Below are positions 1 to 8,643 of a stretch of DNA of 64,000 nt, in pieces; the first letter of the stretch is position 1, and every line of letters starts with the position of its first letter. The stretch is from assembly GCA_004292855.1 (NCBI GenBank), contig RDXN01000029.1, positions 62,001-126,000 of the forward strand, written 5' to 3'. Source of the DNA: Cytophagales bacterium (lineage in GTDB: Bacteria; Bacteroidota; Bacteroidia; Cytophagales; Spirosomataceae). The notes beneath the pieces were generated by a model. That model saw nothing but the letters and a program-made list of their open reading frames with translations. It was not told the DNA's origin and made no database searches. The position numbers and the translations under genes are program-made.

Positions 1-783
1 GAAAAAGGCACTATCATCTGCTTCCTGTTGTCGGATGCCGCTCAAATCCAACTGTGGCCGACCGTGAAAGCCGCCCTCAAACCCGGTAAGTCGCTATACT
101 TCTCGCACGGGTTCGGCGTCACGTACAAAGAAAAAACTGGCATCATCCCTCCTGCCGACGTCGATGTGTTCCTGGTGGCCCCGAAAGGTTCAGGAACGTC
201 GCTGCGCCGGTTATTTGTGGAAGGTAAAGGCCTCAATTCAAGCTTCGCTATTTATCAGGATGCCACGGGTCAGGCCCGCGAGAAGTGCATCGCAATGGGC
301 ATTGGCGTAGGATCGGGCTATTTGTTCGAGACGGATTTTTACAAAGAGGTAACCTCCGATCTGACTGGTGAGCGCGGTACGCTGATGGGAGCCATTCAGG
401 GCATTTTCGCAGCTCAGTACGAAGTGTTGCGGGCCAACGGTCACAGCCCCTCCGAGGCTTTCAACGAGACCGTTGAAGAACTGACGCAGTCGCTGATGCC
501 GCTCGTAGCCGAAAACGGCATGGACTGGATGTACGCCAATTGCTCAACAACGGCCCAGCGCGGTGCCCTCGACTGGTGGAAACCCTTCCGCGACGCGACT
601 AAGCCCGTTTTCGAGCAATTGTACAACTCCGTGAAATCGCAGGAGCAGGCCGAAATCAGTATCACCCGCAACTCGCAACCCGACTACCGCGAGAAACTCG
701 AAGTTGAACTCGCCGAACTTCGCGAATCGGAAATGTGGCAGGCCGGTTCTGCTGTGCGCAACCTGCGCCCCGAGCGAAATTAA
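1..783 (+). CDS. ilvC: Ketol-acid reductoisomerase, C-terminal part (5' truncated by window edge)
   Basis: Acetohydroxyacid isomeroreductase converts 2-acetolactate or 2-aceto-2-hydroxybutyrate to the dihydroxy acids of valine and isoleucine synthesis, using NAD(P)H and Mg2+. The frame is open from base 1, so the N-terminal Rossmann nucleotide-binding segment is cut off. Visible are the end of that fold (SHGFGVTYKEK), the VAPKG strand, and the helical C-terminal domain with the metal-binding stretch SDLTGERGTLMGA followed by the EELTQSLMPL and DWWKPF helices. The first in-frame possible start (TTG at 28) is only an artefact of the truncation. ilvA follows on the same strand after a large hairpin, which fits an ilv operon extending to the left. 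Family assignment is secure; cofactor preference cannot be judged without the missing N-terminus. Confidence 0.95.
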   Translation, partial: EKGTIICFLLSDAAQIQLWPTVKAALKPGKSLYFSHGFGVTYKEKTGIIPPADVDVFLVAPKGSGTSLRRLFVEGKGLNSSFAIYQDATGQAREKCIAMGIGVGSGYLFETDFYKEVTSDLTGERGTLMGAIQGIFAAQYEVLRANGHSPSEAFNETVEELTQSLMPLVAENGMDWMYANCSTTAQRGALDWWKPFRDATKPVFEQLYNSVKSQEQAEISITRNSQPDYREKLEVELAELRESEMWQAGSAVRNLRPERN

Positions 784-784
784 A

Positions 785-881
785 ATGGATGGGAACACGG
801 ATTTAACAGATATAACGGGTCGGAACGGATAAAAAATCTGTTTAAATCCGTTATATCTGTTAAATCCGTGTTCCTATCCAT
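785..881. repeat. 34-bp inverted repeat between ilvC and ilvA
   Basis: Arms at 785-818 and 848-881 match in 33 of 34 positions (core ACACGGATTTAACAGATA). They are separated by a 29-base loop. The right arm ends three bases before the ilvA ATG, so in mRNA the hairpin would fold over the whole ilvA leader and its ribosome-binding region. It may be a terminator/attenuator or a dispersed intergenic palindrome. Unlike several other repeats in the window, its arms are not themselves palindromic. Confidence 0.9.
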
Positions 882-884
882 TCT

Positions 885-2147
885 ATGCTGGAAAACAACG
901 TGCTGACGCTTCCCGATTTAGACAACATTTACCTCGCGGCAGATCGCCTGCGGGGTATTGCTGTTCATACCCCCTTGCAGGAGAACCTGAACCTGTCGGA
1001 CCGGTACGGGGCCAACATTTTCCTGAAACGAGAGGACTTGCAGGTCGTGCGTTCTTATAAGATTCGCGGGGCTTACAACAAAATGGCGGCTCTGCCCAAG
1101 GAGGCCTTGGCAAAGGGCGTGGTGTGTGCGAGCGCGGGCAATCACGCGCAGGGCCTCGCCTACGCCTGCCGCAAAATGGGTGTGAAAGGCATCATTTTTA
1201 TGCCGACCACCACACCCGCTCAAAAAGTGAAACAGGTGCGGATGTTCGGCAAAGAGTTTGTCGAGGTCGAACTGATCGGCGATACCTACGACGATGCCTA
1301 CAACGCGGCAATGGCCTACGTTGATACGCACGACAGCACGTTCGTACACCCCTTCGATGATGTGTTGGTGATGGAGGGGCAGGGAACCGTCGGGCTGGAA
1401 ATTTTCAAGGATTCCAACTTCAAAATCGACTACCTGCTCATGGCCATCGGCGGGGGTGGTTTGGCGTCGGGCGTGTCGACGGTGTTCAAACAACTCAGTC
1501 CGAAAACGAAGCTGATCGGCGTGGAACCGTTGGGATCACCGTCAATGAAAGTGTCTATGGACGAGGGGCGCGTGGTTCCGCTCGCCCATATCGACAAGTT
1601 TGTGGATGGGGCCGCCGTAAAGCGTGTGGGCGATACCACATTTGAAGTATGCCGACAAAACCTCGACCGGGTCATCCTAGTCCCGGAGGGCAAGGTTTGC
1701 ACTACCATTCTGCAACTCTACAACGAGGAAGCCATCGTGGCCGAACCCGCCGGGGCATTGAGCATTGCGGCTCTCGACTTTATCAAAGACGAGATTAAAG
1801 GCAAAAACGTGGTATGTCTGGTGGGGGGCGGCAACAACGACATTACCAGGACGGAAGAGATTAAAGAACGGTCGTTGCTCTACGAGGGCTTAAAACACTA
1901 CTTCATTATCCGGTTCCCCCAACGAGCTGGAGCCTTCCGCGACTTCCTGAACGTACTTGGCCCTACCGACGATATTACCCGTTTCGAGTACGCCAAGAAA
2001 ACAAACCGAGACGTTGGCCCGGCAGTCGTAGGTATCGAACTCAAACACCGCGACGATTTTGGGCCACTCATTGAGCGTATGCAGGCCCAAAATATCGTGT
2101 TCGAGTACCTGAACGACCAACCGGATATTTTTCAGTTTTTGATCTGA
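885..2147 (+). CDS. ilvA: Threonine dehydratase (threonine ammonia-lyase), biosynthetic
   Basis: PLP enzyme deaminating L-threonine to 2-oxobutanoate, the first committed step of isoleucine synthesis. The 420-residue protein has the fold-type II core: the PLP lysine motif (VRSYKIRGAYNKM, around residues 55-67), SAGNHAQG, the glycine-rich phosphate loop MAIGGGGLASG and the GGGNND segment near residue 310. A single C-terminal ACT-like domain (RFPQRAGAFRDFL onward, about residues 345-420) suggests feedback control by isoleucine. It has one ACT unit rather than the two of the E. coli type. The ATG at 885 is four bases after the right arm of the upstream hairpin. The stop TGA overlaps the next gene's ATG by one base (TGATG), so translational coupling is likely. 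Function is secure; allosteric behaviour is inferred. Confidence 0.95.
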   Translation: MLENNVLTLPDLDNIYLAADRLRGIAVHTPLQENLNLSDRYGANIFLKREDLQVVRSYKIRGAYNKMAALPKEALAKGVVCASAGNHAQGLAYACRKMGVKGIIFMPTTTPAQKVKQVRMFGKEFVEVELIGDTYDDAYNAAMAYVDTHDSTFVHPFDDVLVMEGQGTVGLEIFKDSNFKIDYLLMAIGGGGLASGVSTVFKQLSPKTKLIGVEPLGSPSMKVSMDEGRVVPLAHIDKFVDGAAVKRVGDTTFEVCRQNLDRVILVPEGKVCTTILQLYNEEAIVAEPAGALSIAALDFIKDEIKGKNVVCLVGGGNNDITRTEEIKERSLLYEGLKHYFIIRFPQRAGAFRDFLNVLGPTDDITRFEYAKKTNRDVGPAVVGIELKHRDDFGPLIERMQAQNIVFEYLNDQPDIFQFLI

Positions 2148-3799
2148 TGCTAACTGCCGAGAATGTACAGACTGAATACAAGAGCCTGAAATTAATTCAG
2201 GGAAGCAAGCCAGACTTATCTGGTTTAGCTGAAACCTGCGTGTGTTTGGCTAATGCACAAGGAGGGTTAATCTACATAGGAGTAGAAGACAAATCCCGCT
2301 TGCCCGAACCAAGCCAACGGATCTCCCAAGAAGAAATCAATTCAGTTATCGCACGTTTGCAGTCGCTTATATCAGGAGTTGGTCTATCTGATTATGAAGT
2401 AGTTACTCACAACAATGGTGGCCAATTTTTGGTGTTCAAAGTGCTTCCTAGCAGCCGCATCATAGCTGTCACGTCTAAAGGCAAAGTATTTGTTCGAGTA
2501 GCCAACCAGTGCCGTCCGGTTGCTGGCGAAGACCTAACCCGTTTGGCCGCCGAGAAAGGCGCGTTCCAATGGGAAGTCGTTACGCCTTCGCGCCGGACTA
2601 CAGCTGATGATCTGCCAACAGACGCAGTACCACGTTTTGGGCAACAAATTCGAGCGTCTGACCGAGTCAAAGAATCAGTAAAGCGGAAGACTGATCGCGA
2701 ACTACTTGAACATTATAACCTGATTGATAATGGTTTACTAACCAACCTAGGTGTTTTTTGGTTGGGGTCACCCGCGCAACGCAGTCGGCTATCATACCCC
2801 ATTACTGTTGAGTATTTGGTGTATGATGAGTTTGATGCACGCATACGTAAAGAACACTGGCATGACTCAGCACTGAATCCGTTTGAGTTGCTGACCGATA
2901 TTGAACAAAAAGCCATCGAACTGCAATACGCTCACGAACTGCCCGATGGTCTGTTCAGGCGTAAAATACCGTTCTACAACCGGGCTGTACTCCGCGAGTT
3001 GCTGGTCAACGCAATGGCGCATAAATCATACGTGATTTCGGGCGATATCAGCATAAAAGTTTACCCAGATCATTTTGAATTAACGAATCCCGGTAGCCTG
3101 CCGCTTGGTGTTACATCCGATAACATACTTCACAAAAAATCGCGTCGGAATCCGCATCTAATCACATTATTTCATGACTTAGGTTTGATGGAGGGCGAAG
3201 GGTCGGGCTACGACATGATTTATGAGCTTTTAGCCCGCGATTCGAAGGCACTGCCTGTTATTGAAACGGATTTTGATTCGGTGACGGTTAAGCTCTACCC
3301 ACAAATCATCGATCAGGATGTTTTATTTCTGATGGATTTCCTGGTTGAGCATTACGCGCTGTCGCAACGGGAAGTTATGGCTCTTGGTGTGATTGCCCGC
3401 CACCAGAAACTTCTTTCCCCTCAGTTGGCTCGCATATTGCAGCTTACCGAAGAGGAACGCTTACGGTCGTATATTGGCCGTTTAGTAGCCGAGAAGATTA
3501 TTTTGACACGTGGCGCGAAGAAGGGGACCACCTATCTGATTAATCCAGCTCTATATCGAGCCGCCCGAATCAATAAACGGCCTACGTTAAAGACTCTCGA
3601 ACCTCATGTGTTGGAAGCACTCATCGTTCAGGATTTGACCGCTTACCCACAAAGCCGTATAGGCGAGATTCACGGTAGAATGCCGGACGTTTTGATTGAG
3701 GATATTAAAAAGGCCATTTATCAAATGAATAAATCCGGCTCTGTATTTGGCGAAGGTGCCGATAAAACAAGAGCTTACTCAGTGGCAAAAAAAATGTAA
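2147..3799 (+). CDS. AlbA_2 (Schlafen-type) domain protein with RecG-like ATPase-fold domain, COG2865-like
   Basis: A 550-residue protein of the transcriptional-regulator/RecG-related class. The N-terminal AlbA_2 domain (about 1-140) shows TEYKSLKL, then AETCVCLANAQGGLIYIGVED, the usual ExK...GG.iyiGv pattern of a putative nucleic-acid-binding fold. A GHKL-like ATPase_c_4 segment spans about 275-370 (RELLVNAMAHKSY, then ELTNPGSLPLGV and GEGSGYDM). The C-terminus (about 400-545) looks like winged helices (AREVMALG-like and LQLTEEERLRSYI regions). The start ATG overlaps the ilvA stop. Codon use is visibly richer in A and T than ilvC/ilvA, which suggests later acquisition. Such proteins occur as stand-alone regulators and sometimes near defence genes; no such partner is seen here. 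The role is unknown. Confidence 0.8.
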   Translation: MLTAENVQTEYKSLKLIQGSKPDLSGLAETCVCLANAQGGLIYIGVEDKSRLPEPSQRISQEEINSVIARLQSLISGVGLSDYEVVTHNNGGQFLVFKVLPSSRIIAVTSKGKVFVRVANQCRPVAGEDLTRLAAEKGAFQWEVVTPSRRTTADDLPTDAVPRFGQQIRASDRVKESVKRKTDRELLEHYNLIDNGLLTNLGVFWLGSPAQRSRLSYPITVEYLVYDEFDARIRKEHWHDSALNPFELLTDIEQKAIELQYAHELPDGLFRRKIPFYNRAVLRELLVNAMAHKSYVISGDISIKVYPDHFELTNPGSLPLGVTSDNILHKKSRRNPHLITLFHDLGLMEGEGSGYDMIYELLARDSKALPVIETDFDSVTVKLYPQIIDQDVLFLMDFLVEHYALSQREVMALGVIARHQKLLSPQLARILQLTEEERLRSYIGRLVAEKIILTRGAKKGTTYLINPALYRAARINKRPTLKTLEPHVLEALIVQDLTAYPQSRIGEIHGRMPDVLIEDIKKAIYQMNKSGSVFGEGADKTRAYSVAKKM

Positions 3800-3915
3800 A
3801 TGAAATGTAAATTCAAAATCAATATTCCATAAAACACTAATCTTCAAACACTTAAGCGTTTTGCCAAATGCAAAGACGTACAATAAAGGTAAAACAAAAT
3901 AAAGTAAAATAAAGC

Positions 3916-4788
3916 ATGCTTCGCGTTCCGTCGTCCATACAACCCGACCAATTCCAGTCGCTGAGCATTCGCCCCTCGGAAGCCACGGGCCGCGACGTGT
4001 CGGAGATGACTTTTGTGGCCTATCGGAGCGACGTATACCCCGAACGCAACGAGGTGTTTTTCGAGGAGCATGCCGTGGTAGTTGTGCTGGAGGGTGAGAA
4101 GAAATTTAGCTCCCCCACGCAGGACCTGCATGTACGCAAGGGGCAGATTCTGTTCTTCCAACGGGGATGCTACTCTATGAACGAATCCATCGACACCAAC
4201 TACCGAAGCCTTGTGTTTTTCGTGAACGAGAAAATGCTTAAGGAGTTTGTGGGAGCGCACCTGAACCTATTTCGGCAACCCGACCAACCCTTGCCTGATT
4301 CACTCATTCTAGCTCTTGATGCTTCGCCTACCTTCAATACGTTCATTCAGTCATTACTACCCTATTTTGGGGCTAAAACGCCATTTTTGAACGAGTTGCT
4401 GCGGCTTAAATTTAGCGAGCTACTACTGCATCTCCTCGAACTCGACCAATCGGGGCAACTTCGCACAATCCTTTGGCATATTTATCAGGGTCAAAAAACT
4501 GACCTCGATTACTTGATGAACACGTACCTGCTTAAACCTTTGTCGATGAGCGAGTTGGCAAGGTTGTCGGGGCGGAGCTTGTCGGCATTTAAACGTGACT
4601 TTGAGGCTCATTTTCAGACTTCGCCAGGGCAGTGGATGCGGCAAAAACGGCTCGAACACGCCCACTTTCTGTTGCGCAACACACCCAAAAATGTGTCGGA
4701 GGTGAGCATGGAGATCGGCTACGAGAGCGTGTCCCATTTTATCAAAGCCTACAAAGCGCAATACGGAGGAACGCCAAAACGGGGATAA
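3916..4788 (+). CDS. AraC-family transcriptional regulator (ExsA-type)
   Basis: A 290-residue one-component regulator. The N-terminal cupin-like sensor part (about 1-150: VVVLEGEKKFSSP, VRKGQILFFQRG) should bind a small ligand. The C-terminal AraC domain (about 195-290) has two helix-turn-helix motifs: MSELARLSGRSLSAFKRDF with FQTSPGQWMRQKRLEHA, then VSEVSMEIGYESVSHFIKAY. These are standard features of the ExsA-like group in Bacteroidota. The gene follows a 116-base A/T-rich gap and ends exactly one base before the GTG of a Crp-like gene, so the two are probably cotranscribed. The effector and target genes cannot be read from the sequence. Confidence 0.88.
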   Translation: MLRVPSSIQPDQFQSLSIRPSEATGRDVSEMTFVAYRSDVYPERNEVFFEEHAVVVVLEGEKKFSSPTQDLHVRKGQILFFQRGCYSMNESIDTNYRSLVFFVNEKMLKEFVGAHLNLFRQPDQPLPDSLILALDASPTFNTFIQSLLPYFGAKTPFLNELLRLKFSELLLHLLELDQSGQLRTILWHIYQGQKTDLDYLMNTYLLKPLSMSELARLSGRSLSAFKRDFEAHFQTSPGQWMRQKRLEHAHFLLRNTPKNVSEVSMEIGYESVSHFIKAYKAQYGGTPKRG

Positions 4789-5373
4789 GTGTCTAATGAA
4801 AACCGCATGCAACAATTTTTAGGGTATATCACTGCTATTACCGAACTGTCAGAAAAAGCCCAGAAGGCTATTGCGGAGAAAATGGTCCGAAAACAGTATG
4901 CTAAAAACTGTATAGTGGTCGACGACCTCTGCCTGTGCGACAAACTATATTTTGTAGAACAGGGCTTACTTCGGATTTTTTACCACAACGACAGCAAGGA
5001 AATTACGGATTTCTTCGCAGATAAGCACGCTACAGTTGGCCCAGTTTTACGGTTTCAGCCAATCCGAAACTTTATCCATTCGGTCGAAACACTGGAAGAG
5101 ACAACTGTGCTCTATATTCATCTCGCTGATCTGGAGCAGTTATACGTTCAATATCCTGAACTTGAACGACTAGGCAGATTACTTGCCTTACAGACCATGT
5201 TTCAACTGCAACACCGCATCGACAGCATCCAATTTTTTAGTGCCAAAGAGCGGTACGATGATTTTGCAAACAGGCATGCTACGCTCCTGCAACGAGTTGC
5301 GCTTGGCCATATTGCGTCTTATCTGGGCATGAATCAAGTAACTCTGAGCCGAGTTCGCCGGACAAAAAACTGA
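4789..5373 (+). CDS. Crp/Fnr-family cyclic-nucleotide-binding-type regulator
   Basis: A 194-residue protein with an N-terminal cNMP-binding beta-roll (about 20-120: CLCDKLYFVEQGLLRIFYH, EITDFFADKHA) and a short C-terminal helix-turn-helix tail (ALGHIASYLGMNQVTLSRVRR). This is the common small Bacteroidota Crp-like layout, in which true cAMP binding is often lost. No complete cAMP-contact motif is evident. Translation may start at GTG 4789, directly after the AraC stop, or at ATG 4807; the first would give seamless coupling to the AraC gene. A role in redox or stress regulation is the usual family guess, but no target is visible. Confidence 0.82.
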   Translation: MSNENRMQQFLGYITAITELSEKAQKAIAEKMVRKQYAKNCIVVDDLCLCDKLYFVEQGLLRIFYHNDSKEITDFFADKHATVGPVLRFQPIRNFIHSVETLEETTVLYIHLADLEQLYVQYPELERLGRLLALQTMFQLQHRIDSIQFFSAKERYDDFANRHATLLQRVALGHIASYLGMNQVTLSRVRRTKN

Positions 5374-5446
5374 TTTTTTAGCGTAGGCTAAATGTCCCCT
5401 CTTGCCAAAACCAGTCCTTTGCTTCCTACCAAATTTGTAAGAAGTA

Positions 5447-5989
5447 ATGGCAGAAATTAGGATAGTCGATAGCCCGGATGGGTATCAGGGGGCGGGTTTC
5501 TTCGCCACATCATCCAAAAACGTAATTGCGCTTGCCCGAAGCTACTCGTTGTTTCCGCTGCCGTTTGCCACGTCGTGTTGCGGGATTGAATTTATGGCGA
5601 CAATGGGCAGTCACTATGATGTAGCCCGATTTGGTGCCGAAATACCGCGATTCTCACCCCGACAAGCTGATTTGTTGTTGGTAATGGGCACTATATCGAA
5701 GAAAATGGCACCGGTGCTGAAGCAGGTTTATATACAAATGGTAGAGCCGCGATGGGTGGTTGCGGTGGGAGCTTGTGCTTCGTCGGGGGGGATTTTTGAT
5801 ACCTATTCGGTGTTGCAGGGCATTGATCGAATTATTCCCGTTGATGTGTACGTTCCCGGTTGCCCACCGCGCCCTGAGCAAATTCTGGAAGGGATTATGC
5901 AAGTGCAGGATATTGTTCAGAACGAATCACTGCGAAGACGAAATACGCCAGAGTATGATACTTTACTTGCCTCGTACGGTATCCAGTAG
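5447..5989 (+). CDS. nuoB: NADH-quinone oxidoreductase subunit B, stand-alone copy
   Basis: Complex I subunit B carries the terminal Fe-S cluster N2 that passes electrons to quinone at the membrane arm junction. The 180-residue protein has all four N2 ligands: adjacent cysteines C44-C45 ([10 protein letters not shown]), C110 ([10 protein letters not shown]) and C139 ([10 protein letters not shown]). The length is normal for the family. The gene stands alone: a Crp-like regulator lies upstream and lpdA downstream, and no other nuo gene is in the window. It may be an additional copy besides the main operon or part of a dispersed complex. The preserved cysteines argue against decay. Confidence 0.93.
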   Translation: MAEIRIVDSPDGYQGAGFFATSSKNVIALARSYSLFPLPFATSCCGIEFMATMGSHYDVARFGAEIPRFSPRQADLLLVMGTISKKMAPVLKQVYIQMVEPRWVVAVGACASSGGIFDTYSVLQGIDRIIPVDVYVPGCPPRPEQILEGIMQVQDIVQNESLRRRNTPEYDTLLASYGIQ

Positions 5990-6054
5990 GCATATGCTAT
6001 GACACCACCCAAAGTGGGGCTTGACCTCAAGGCGGCTCAATCAACTTTTCACTC

Positions 6055-6062
6055 TACCTTTG
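6055..6062 (+). promoter_or_regulatory. Candidate -7 promoter element of lpdA
   Basis: TACCTTTG matches the Bacteroidota sigma-ABfr -7 consensus TAnnTTTG exactly and lies 53 bases before the lpdA ATG. No convincing -33 TTG is seen at the expected 17-23 base distance. Confidence 0.45.
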
Positions 6063-6115
6063 CGTTGTTTCTGTAGGTGGTTCAACATTCTTCATTCTAC
6101 ATTTTTTAATAAAAA

Positions 6116-7513
6116 ATGGCTTCACAGTACGATGTGATCGTAGTAGGTAGCGGGCCGGGCGGCTATGTAGCTGCCATTCGGGCTTCGCAATTGGGTATGA
6201 AAACAGCCGTCATTGAGCGCGAAAGCCTCGGCGGTATTTGCCTCAACTGGGGCTGTATCCCCACCAAAGCGTTGTTGAAGAGTGCGCAGGTTTTTGAATA
6301 TATCAAGCACGCCAAAGACTACGGCCTGACCGTTAGCGATTCCAGTGCCGACTTTGGGGCCGTTATCAAGCGGAGCCGGGGTGTGGCCGATCAGATGAGC
6401 AAGGGCGTGCAATTTCTGATGAAGAAGAACAAAATCGACGTCATCAGCGGCACGGGTAAAGTGATTCCGGGCAAGAAAGTGAGCGTTACCGACGCATCGG
6501 GCAAGGCCACCGACTATGAGGCCAAGCACATTATTGTAGCAACTGGTGGGCGGGCGCGTGCGCTCCCAACGGTCCCCATCGACGGGCAAAAGGTAATCGA
6601 GTATCGTAAGGCCATGACTCTCGAAAAACGTCCCGACTCGATGCTCGTCATTGGCTCCGGGGCCATTGGGGTGGAGTTTGCCTACGTTTATGCGAGCATG
6701 GGCACGAAGGTGACCATCATCGAGTTCATGCCGAACATTGTGCCTGTCGAAGATGAAGACATCTCGAAAGAACTCGCTAAGCAATACAAGAAGTTGGGTG
6801 TCGACATCTTCACGAGTTCGGAAGTTACGAAGGTCGATACAGGTGGCACAGGCTGCAAAGTGTTTGTGAAAACGCCACAGGGCGAAAAGACATTTGAGGT
6901 CGACGTGGTGCTGTCGGCAGCCGGGGTAGTAGCCAACATCGAGAACATTGGTCTCGAAGAAACCGGCATCAAAACCGACCGGGGCAAAATCATCACCGAC
7001 GATTATTACCGGACCAACGTCGAGGGCTATTACGCCATTGGCGATTGCACGAAAGGGCAGGCGTTGGCACACGTAGCATCGGCGGAGGCCATTATTTGTG
7101 TGGAGAAAATCGCCGGACTGCCCCACGTGGAGCCGCTCAACTACAATAACATCCCGGGTTGTACGTACTGCGTTCCTGAGATTGCATCGGTGGGTTACAC
7201 CGAGAAAGCAGCCCGCGAAGCTGGTTATGAAATTAAGGTGGGTAAATTCCCATTCTCCGCGTCGGGAAAGGCGAAGGCGTCGGGCGCGCCCGAAGGTTTT
7301 GTGAAGGTCATTTTCGACGCCAAATACGGCGAATGGCTCGGTGCGCACCTGATCGGTAACAACGTAACCGAAATGATTGCCGAGGTTGTTGCGGCCCGCA
7401 AACTCGAAACTACCGGCCACGAGATTTTGCGAACGGTTCACCCGCACCCAACCATGTCGGAGGCCATCAAAGACGCCACTGAAGCGGCCTATGATGAGGC
7501 CATTCACTTGTAA
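6116..7513 (+). CDS. lpdA: Dihydrolipoyl dehydrogenase (E3)
   Basis: FAD enzyme that reoxidises dihydrolipoamide in pyruvate, 2-oxoglutarate and branched-chain 2-oxoacid dehydrogenases or the glycine cleavage system. The 465 residues show the N-terminal FAD motif VVGSGPGGYVAA, the redox-active disulfide C42/C47 in GGICLNWGCIPTKAL, the NAD motif VIGSGAIGVEFAYVYASMG, the second FAD motif GYYAIGDCT and the C-terminal His-Glu dyad region TVHPHPTMSEAIKD. Length is typical. It stands as a single transcription unit with its own candidate promoter; no lipoylated E2 gene is nearby, so which complex it serves is unknown. It converges with the MCE gene, whose stop lies on the next base. Confidence 0.97.
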   Translation: MASQYDVIVVGSGPGGYVAAIRASQLGMKTAVIERESLGGICLNWGCIPTKALLKSAQVFEYIKHAKDYGLTVSDSSADFGAVIKRSRGVADQMSKGVQFLMKKNKIDVISGTGKVIPGKKVSVTDASGKATDYEAKHIIVATGGRARALPTVPIDGQKVIEYRKAMTLEKRPDSMLVIGSGAIGVEFAYVYASMGTKVTIIEFMPNIVPVEDEDISKELAKQYKKLGVDIFTSSEVTKVDTGGTGCKVFVKTPQGEKTFEVDVVLSAAGVVANIENIGLEETGIKTDRGKIITDDYYRTNVEGYYAIGDCTKGQALAHVASAEAIICVEKIAGLPHVEPLNYNNIPGCTYCVPEIASVGYTEKAAREAGYEIKVGKFPFSASGKAKASGAPEGFVKVIFDAKYGEWLGAHLIGNNVTEMIAEVVAARKLETTGHEILRTVHPHPTMSEAIKDATEAAYDEAIHL

Positions 7514-8515
7514 TTACGGCATCTGCGTCGAATCGACTTTGGTGGCCGTAACAGTTGAGGTTGAGGTAGTTACGGAGCCGGGCTTGGCCGCTTTTTCTTT
7601 ACGACTGAACAAGGAGAAGTGAACGTAACGCTTCGGGTTCTCGCGCAAATCGGTTATGAGTTTTTCGAGGCTCGCTGTGGTTGCATTCACGTTGGAATAG
7701 AGTTGATCGTCCGACGTGAGTTTGCCCAGCGAGCCTTTTCCTTGCTGGATACCCGCCAACAATCCTTGTAAGTTTGCCACCGTGCGGTTAGCATTGGCGA
7801 GGGTTGCCCGCAGTTCGAGCGTACGGAGCGAGTCGGCCACGTTATCGACTTTCGCCAAAATGGGCTTGAGTTGCTTTTCGGTTTCGATCAACGAGGCTGA
7901 CAACCTGTTCACGTTACCCAACGTAGTTTGCAGCGCAGCACGGTTCTCCTGCACAGTCAGGTCGAGGGTGCCGGTTACGCGGCTGGCATTCTGCAAGGTG
8001 GCGTTGAGCACCCCGGCTGTATGATCGAACGACTTGACAATCAGGTTCAGGTTCTTCGTCAGCGAGTCAACATTGTTCAGGACGGGTAGGGTTTTCTCGC
8101 GGATTAGGGCTTGTAAACCCGCTTCCTTGGCCGCAACAAGCATCCCGTCGGGTGCGAGCAGGGTAGTAATTTGCGGGATTTCCAGTTCAATTACTTTTCC
8201 CCCCAAAATTCCACCATCGGCCAAAACGGCCCGCGTGCCTTTGCCTACTTTAATGTCTTTATCAATGGCAACTGTTACCAGCAACTTATTGGCCTGCCCC
8301 TGCAAAATCTGAATAGCTTTAACACGCCCCACAGCCAAACCATTGAGCGTTACAGCATTCGATTTAGTCAAGCCATCTACGTTATCATAGATAATTTGGT
8401 AGTTCGTGTCAGAGGATAGAAAGTCAGAGCCTTTGAGAAACTGGAAGCCAAAATAGAACATAGCCAGTGCTATGACGGCGAGTAGTCCAACTTTTACTTC
8501 TTGTGAAATCTTCAT
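7514..8515 (-). CDS. MCE/MlaD-family lipid-transport substrate-binding protein
   Basis: A mammalian-cell-entry domain protein of the type that carries phospholipids between inner and outer membranes with an MlaE/MlaF ABC transporter. From ATG 8515 the protein begins MKISQEVKVG, followed by one transmembrane anchor (VGLLAVIALAMFYFGFQFL). The MCE domain follows (DNVDGLTKSNAVTLNGLAVGRV), then a long helical, coiled-coil-prone tail. A TTG at 8536 would add seven residues, but the ATG start agrees with the usual MKIS(R/Q)EVKVG opening of Bacteroidota homologues. It lies downstream of the amidase gene on the same strand, across from lptD, an arrangement common in Bacteroidota. No MlaE or MlaF gene is in the window. 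Confidence 0.88.
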   Translation of the reverse strand: MKISQEVKVGLLAVIALAMFYFGFQFLKGSDFLSSDTNYQIIYDNVDGLTKSNAVTLNGLAVGRVKAIQILQGQANKLLVTVAIDKDIKVGKGTRAVLADGGILGGKVIELEIPQITTLLAPDGMLVAAKEAGLQALIREKTLPVLNNVDSLTKNLNLIVKSFDHTAGVLNATLQNASRVTGTLDLTVQENRAALQTTLGNVNRLSASLIETEKQLKPILAKVDNVADSLRTLELRATLANANRTVANLQGLLAGIQQGKGSLGKLTSDDQLYSNVNATTASLEKLITDLRENPKRYVHFSLFSRKEKAAKPGSVTTSTSTVTATKVDSTQMP

Positions 8516-8643
8516 GAGCGCGCGACGAGGAGTCAATTAACTTTCGCTATAACCCCGTTTTAATGGGATTTGTCCCGCGAAAGTACAAAAACCCTCATGA
8601 CTTGTTCGTCATTGTTTGTTAAACGGTGCGGGAAGATTCTGAT

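Noticed and set aside
918-1493. A 191-residue open frame antisense to ilvA
   Set aside because: No motifs, and the opposite strand carries a complete, conserved ilvA.
2147-5373. AlbA_2 protein plus two regulators considered as a small defence island
   Set aside because: No effector, nuclease or toxin is linked to them and both flanks are housekeeping genes. The link is only by position.
6122-7507. A 461-residue open frame on the minus strand opposite lpdA
   Set aside because: It mirrors lpdA codon for codon, has no recognisable domain and is a product of the high-GC codon bias of the real gene.
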